The notes beneath the pieces were generated by a model, which did no database searches, was not told the origin of the DNA, and saw only the letters and a list, made by a program, of their open reading frames with translations. From Sipunculus nudus (lineage: Eukaryota; Annelida; Sipuncula; Golfingiida; Sipunculidae), in contig CM049321.1 in the NCBI GenBank assembly GCA_026874595.1, forward strand, positions 14,651,479-14,715,478: a stretch of 64,000 nt of DNA, written 5' to 3'. Made by a program: the position numbers and the translations under genes. Positions 59,345-64,000 of this stretch are shown here, in pieces (positions within the stretch are counted from its first letter, which is position 1; each line of letters begins with the position of its first letter).

Positions 59345-60540
59345 TATTTATTACATGGGGGGGGGGGGGGGTTCTAAGCCCCATTGCTCAAAGAATATGG
59401 GTAACAGAGACCTTATTTCAAGTTTCCAAGGATATTTTAACAGACCTCCCTGGATGTCAAGTTAAAAGATTCTAGGACCATGGGTTACAATTTGTGCCCT
59501 GTTAACGGACGACTGCATCTTTGAAGGTCTCAAAAATAGTGGGGCAACCAGTCTGCAGGAACTGAGGAAACACTCCATGATGCATATGCATGCAAAGATT
59601 CATGCCTATCAATGCACTAGTTGTTCAGATACTAGAACTTTTGTATAAAATTTTTAGTTATTCTTATCGGTACTTCTGAGACCCTTAGCTCGGACAATAG
59701 ACCTAATGGATGACAGAGACCTAATTCCAGGTTTCCAAGGAGACTTTTTCATGGGCGTTTCTGCATTTATGGATACAAAGTTCTAGGTCCAGTCATTGCA
59801 ATTTGTGCCCTGTAAAAAGAAGACCACTCAAAAATAAAGAAAAAAATAGTAGAAAATAAAAAAAAATCTAGATGGCGCCACCAGTCTGCAGAAACTGATG
59901 AAACATTCCATGACCAATATCCATGCAAGGATCATGGTGATCAATGCATTAGTTGTTCATACGCTTGAGCTTTTGTATCAAATTTTTCATTATTCTGGGG
60001 GGGGGGGGGGGGGACTTCAGAGATCCATAGCTTGAAGAATATGGGAAACAGAGACCTAATTCCGAGTTTCCAAGGAGACTTTTCATGGACCTCTCTGGAT
60101 ATACAGTTAGAAGATCCAGGTCTAGCCGTTACGATTTGTGCCCTGTTAACAGATGACCGCATCTTTAAAGGTCTCAAAAATAGAGAAGAAAATGTAAAAA
60201 AAAATCGAAAAAATACAGGTGGCAGCACCAGTCTGCAGAAACTGACGAAACACCCCATGATTAATATCCATGCTTAGAATCATGGTGATCAATGCATTAG
60301 TTGTTCAGAAACTTGAGCTTTTGTATCAAATTTTTCATTTATCTGGGGGGTACTTCAGAGCCCCATAGCTTGAAGAATATGGGTAACAGAGACCTTATTC
60401 CAGGTTTCCAAGGAGATTATTCATGAACCTCTCTGGATGTAAAGTAAGAAGATTCCAGGTACAGTGGTTACGATTTGTCCCCTGTTAACGGACAGACGGC
60501 CAGACTTACAGTCAGTTGAGCTTATAATAAAATGACAAAT
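59345..60540 (+). repeat. Long-unit tandem array, about 300-340 bp per unit, four copies
   Basis: GAATATGGG(T/A)AACAGAGACCT and TTTCCAAGGA recur near 59393, 59694 (diverged), 60034 and 60372. Units contain CCAGTCTGCAG(G/A)AACTGA and, in one, GGCGCCACC. Poly-G runs stand at the heads of units 1 and 3. The right edge shows ACGGACAGACGGCCAGAC, then TGAGCTTATAA, the same type of edge as other arrays in this window. Confidence 0.75.
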
Positions 60541-60944
60541 TGACGTGAAACATCCAAAAAAATAAAATATAAACACTATATACTGACCGTAGATGCACAT
60601 GTTATAAAAGAAGAGAGTCTGGCAGATACATCTTACGCAAAGAAGGGGCTATTCTGGACTAGGCCTCAATTTAAGTTGGGCAGTTCTTGGAGACAATGTT
60701 TTGGCCGGGCATTACATAAGGCCAGCTAGATTTTAAGGACCCACGTCTGATCAAGGGAATAATTAATAAAAAAAAACACATTCCTATGTATACAAACTGA
60801 CAAAAATTACGACCACACTATTGTATAGGACACGTTCAAACAGATATATTTAGATACATTACACCGTTTAGCCGACCTCTCATTGATACCAGATGACCCG
60901 TCGACCTTGCCGTGACGTCATAATTTATAATATACACTCTTCTC

Positions 60945-62393
60945 AATAGGGCAATTTCGGCTAAGCTGCTGGCCAGCTGCCAGGCACAGGGGTGGGCCCA
61001 AACACAGCCCTGCTTGACCAGGGCACTGCTGTGTGTATGTACTGTGTATATAGGTCAGCACGCACATTGTTTGTTGAAGCATATAGTTATGGATACTATA
61101 TTCAGTATGAAGTCTGTAAAGGAGCTTCAAACATTTGAAAGAGAGGAATAATAATTGCACAGAGTAGGACAGCATGTCAATAATATTCGAAGATGCAGAT
61201 GGAAAACTTATCCTTAACAAGAAACACACTGATTTCACCCAGGTACAAGCACAAATAGCATGCACAGGAATTCACAACTGTTCTTTCGTGGGATTCATAA
61301 ATAAAGGAAAACATGTTGTTAATGTAACCTTTAATGAAGTGTTCTGGAATTAAATATTGTACAAGTTAATTAACTTTTATGAAATTCATTTGCTCAAAAC
61401 CTTTACTGGTGACATTGAAAAATGTAATAATTGGCCCAGTCATTCTATCTCATATTCAATGCATATTTCAATTTATGCCAAGCCCTGCTTTAAAACGCAC
61501 AGCCCTGCCACAAGAGTGAGTTTTATTGACAAATATCTCATTTTTATTGCGATAATCCCTGACTATATCTTAAGTTTTGATTTGTCTTATGGCACGTTCA
61601 ACATATATTATGCATACACTGGCAACTTTCCTCAAGTTTTGATGGCTTTTACCCCAGTGTTTTCCCCCCAAGACTGAAAATAGGCATATTGTGCGTGGCT
61701 CTCCTGGGCAGTAGCAAAGGCCTAATGTTGAATTCTCAAACCGCCATTATTTCATCCCTAGGCTATAAACACTACAGGGACCTGTACTCTTTCACAATGG
61801 CAGCATCACAGATGGACCCAGGATAAAGTTTTGAAACAAAGATGAAGCTTAGCATAATCCAAACAAGCATTTGGAATGTATTTGTTTATAATTGGACAGA
61901 GTACCTCTCTGATTCATTGGTCCAAATGGATTTTCTACTCTTAATTCTGTGTAGATAATGATGAACCTTGCTAAGCCCTGTTTGTTAGGTAAAAATATAC
62001 AGGTTAATAAACCTTTACATTTGGAGGCTTGAAAAGTTCATTTTGATGATGAAAACCCTGCAACATGAGCTTGGGATAAACAAAAATGGAAAGCCAGAAA
62101 ATGAAATGTTCACCATCTTAGCCTCTTTTGATATGCACAAGTGTCACCAGAAATTCCAAAAAGAGAAGCAGTTTTGTTCTTTTGCTTTAGCAGACCCTCC
62201 CCCATTTTATTATAACTTAGTAAAACAACAACAAAGGACAGCATGCAACGGACACACACACACACACACACACTACAGGGCTGCTTCATGTATGTATGGG
62301 GACATACTGACCAGTAGCTCAGCCGAGCACAGTGTTTTGGCCCACCCCAGCATCTGGCACCCTGCCAGCAACTTAGCCGAAGTGCCCCTATTC
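60945..62393. mobile_element. Inverted-repeat element carrying a YqaJ remnant
   Basis: The left arm AATAGGGCAATTTCGGCTAA...GGGGTGGGCC (about 60946-61020) is matched in inverse at about 62310-62393 (AATAGGGGCACTTCGGCTAA...GGGGTGGGCC), with roughly 75-80 percent identity by eye. Between the arms lies the YqaJ-like coding remnant. The arms look like terminal inverted repeats of a DNA element; no known superfamily was assigned. Confidence 0.5.
61174..61680 (+). pseudogene. YqaJ-like exonuclease C-terminal remnant
   Basis: The frame from ATG 61174 reads EDADGKLILNKKH, DFTQVQAQIACTG, CSFVGF and VNVTFNEVFWN. It hits TAA at 61351-61353 and continues in the same frame with ILYKLINFYEIHLL. QVQ.Q...TG....F......V..V.F.E.FW followed by KL..FYE is the C-terminal pattern of YqaJ-type lambda-exonuclease-like nucleases. 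An upstream TAG at 61165 and the internal TAA make it a relic. The 3' half after about 61440 is not recognised. Confidence 0.5.
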
Positions 62394-62399
62394 TCTGGA

Positions 62400-63220
62400 G
62401 CACAGTCATTCAAGATGCCCGTTATTGAAAGATACATGTGAAACTTTAATCATAATATCGTTGCCCTTTTATTTTGTTATGGAGTAGGAAAGTGCATATT
62501 TGTGACTTAACACATATTTCAAGGAATATTTCACATTTCATATTTCACAAATTTAAGCTCAGTTTCAGGCATGTCAGACTGAACAATTAATGACTTCTCA
62601 TAATTGATGACACCCGACAACCAGTCATCCGGTCACACACATATAGGCTTCTCTCCCAATTTAATCAGAGAACAGTACACCAAACCATTAAGGTCTATTT
62701 TAAGTCTGTACAAACAGAAATAGTGTCACAGAATGACTTATGTGTTTAGTCTTTATTAGGGAATGTTAGAACACAATTAAAACATGTTATTTTATGAGAC
62801 TCCGCATGTGTATATAAGCACTGTCCTCCAAATAGGACTGCAGTTCAGTCTATAACTGGATGTATGTCAGGTCAGACTTGGGATTTTCCAGAATACTTTC
62901 ATCCAGTAAAAACTGGCAGAACTTATTAAGTCAACTTATAACTCTGATGTAATTGTGACCTACTTTGGGTCATCCAATAAGGTTTAGCTTTTATGACGAA
63001 ATGCAGAAATATGGATATGAATGTCTCATATGTCATGTGAAAGCTGTGTAACAAAACTATCTGTAGTGCGCACAGAGAGTCAGAGAGAGAGAGGGACCAT
63101 GTCTAGCTGGGCACTGCAGGGCCTCAGCAAAGACTGGCCCAGACTCTGTCCTGTGAATAAAGGCTTCTATCATCAAATTGGTCTTGGAACATTGTCAGCC
63201 ACGCGCATCAGCAACTGCTT
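62400..63220. other. Interval without recognised genes
   Basis: AT-rich sequence. A (GA)n-like AGAGAGAGAGAGGG stretch lies near 63080. No exon is supported. Confidence 0.35.
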
Positions 63221-63232
63221 GTGATACAGTGT

Positions 63233-63442
63233 GAGGACATCTCCCCACCCCACATCTGTATCATTATGGTGGAGACCGGGTCCCGTATCATTATGGTGGA
63301 TGAACCAGGATTCACTTCTAGCACATCAACACCAGAAACGATAACAGTGCTGCCAGTTGGAGTGAAGACAGAAGATCCCCCTCTTGCAGCCACAGATGCC
63401 ATTGACTGGTCTACCAACCCATGCATTGGAACTACAACCCAG
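63233..63442 (+). other. Coding-like segment, unidentified
   Basis: Open in one frame with coding-like composition (PETITVLPVGVKTEDPPLAA, TDAIDWSTN) and ending at a fair donor ACCCAG/GTACTG. VKTE is a SUMO-type site. No acceptor was fixed. A 17-bp word (CGTATCATTATGGTGGA-like) is repeated at 63257 and 63285. Confidence 0.25.
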
Positions 63443-63764
63443 GTACTGGATCACAGCCTAACATCAAGAATGTCATCTCTGCTGCTTAAGGTATCACATT
63501 TGCTAAGAACTCTCTCTTCAAACTTTAACTTGGCTGCAGTTTCTCAGGGCTCTGCTTGAGAAGATCAAAGACTCTCCCTGTATCTTTAAACCAAAAGGAC
63601 ACTGTAAATCAGCATATTGCTTTAACCGTGACTTCAAGTTGCAAAAATGACTTTTTTCACTTCAAAAAGTGCTGTGAAATAAGCCTGAGATCATCATTGT
63701 TCCTGACCAGCCACCAAAAAAAATCAATATCGGGACAAGCCAGCTTCAGGCCTATGTCAACAAT

Positions 63765-63961
63765 AATACTGGCAATACCACGTGCACTGTGTTTTGTGTG
63801 ACAACAAGTTCCTCGCTATGTTCCTGCAACTACTAGAAGCAGATTTGCCGTTTAACCGCTATCTTCTGCATCACCTTCCATACAATGACTCCAGAAAGAA
63901 AAAAGAAGCCAAGTCAGCAGAGAAGACAACAGAAGACCCAGAGAAGACAAGGTTTCCTGAG
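63765..63961 (+). other. Coding-like segment at the right edge, unidentified
   Basis: One frame reads HVHCVLCDNKFLAMFLQLLE, ADLPFNRYLLHHLPYND and a Lys-rich stretch. It ends TTTCCTGAG/GTAATG, a plausible donor. HCVLCDN is CxxC-like. No family was recognised and the gene would continue past the window. Confidence 0.25.
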
Positions 63962-64000
63962 GTAATGAAAAACAAAACCAGAGACTCTGAATTTTACATG

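Noticed and set aside
62110-62441. His-Thr repeat (plus) and Cys-Val repeat (minus) frames
   Set aside because: They are a short (CA)n microsatellite read in frame; no domain.
63765-63961. piggyBac-like CDN motif in HCVLCDNKF
   Set aside because: Only a few residues agree and neither the catalytic neighbourhood nor other piggyBac motifs were found nearby.

Overview
The window is animal nuclear DNA, most likely from a bivalve mollusc. It is AT-rich, has large GT-AG introns, and carries C2H2 zinc-finger, C-type lectin (CTLD), SRCR and EGF-like coding exons in a dense background of LINE fragments, tRNA-derived SINEs, pogo/hAT/CACTG-type DNA elements and minisatellites. There is no operon structure, and nothing suggests a prokaryote. 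The species was not identified.

Left part (1-20 kb): three plus-strand C2H2 zinc-finger genes lie in a row: a C-terminal stub at 2-79, an 8-finger protein at 8262-9227 and a 10-finger protein at 18150-19469. The two complete ones share an N-terminal ITVHVAT...VKSE(P/S)T motif with identical spacing. In both, a stop codon sits inside the zinc-binding CxxC of a further, decaying finger. Between them lie a 1.84 kb element with TTA target duplications (156-1996), a 1.63 kb hAT-like element with 8-bp target duplications (4642-6269), a 5'-truncated L1/Tx1-like LINE with an exact 12-bp target duplication (11565-12853), and a foldback element with 88-bp arms (15108-15670).

Middle (20-41 kb): a decayed CR1-like LINE (about 21.1-26.9 kb) was hit by two later insertions: a 1.9 kb CACTG-ended element inside its endonuclease, and a tandem tRNA-like repeat inside its 3' part. 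Minisatellites and long-unit tandem arrays follow. A pogo/Tigger-type transposase (35747-37001) has lost the first catalytic Asp by internal deletion.

Right part (31-58 kb): the main gene is a plus-strand modular cell-surface receptor. Seventeen exons from 41487 to 57619 join without any phase conflict. They encode three CTLDs (three exons each, same phase pattern), SRCR half-domains, four SREC/MEGF-type EGF-like repeats, one transmembrane helix and a tail of about 9 residues. A possible degenerate sushi exon (31490-31694), a possible signal-peptide exon (31042-31113) and a CRE plus kappaB-like pair (30914-30938) may form the 5' end. Introns contain 30-bp and 21/22-bp minisatellites, SINEs, MITEs and an antisense LINE fragment. 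The right edge (58-64 kb) holds a SINE, another long-unit tandem array, and an inverted-repeat element carrying a stop-interrupted YqaJ-like exonuclease remnant.

All exon boundaries were set by eye from splice consensus, reading phase and domain match; no transcript or database search was available.
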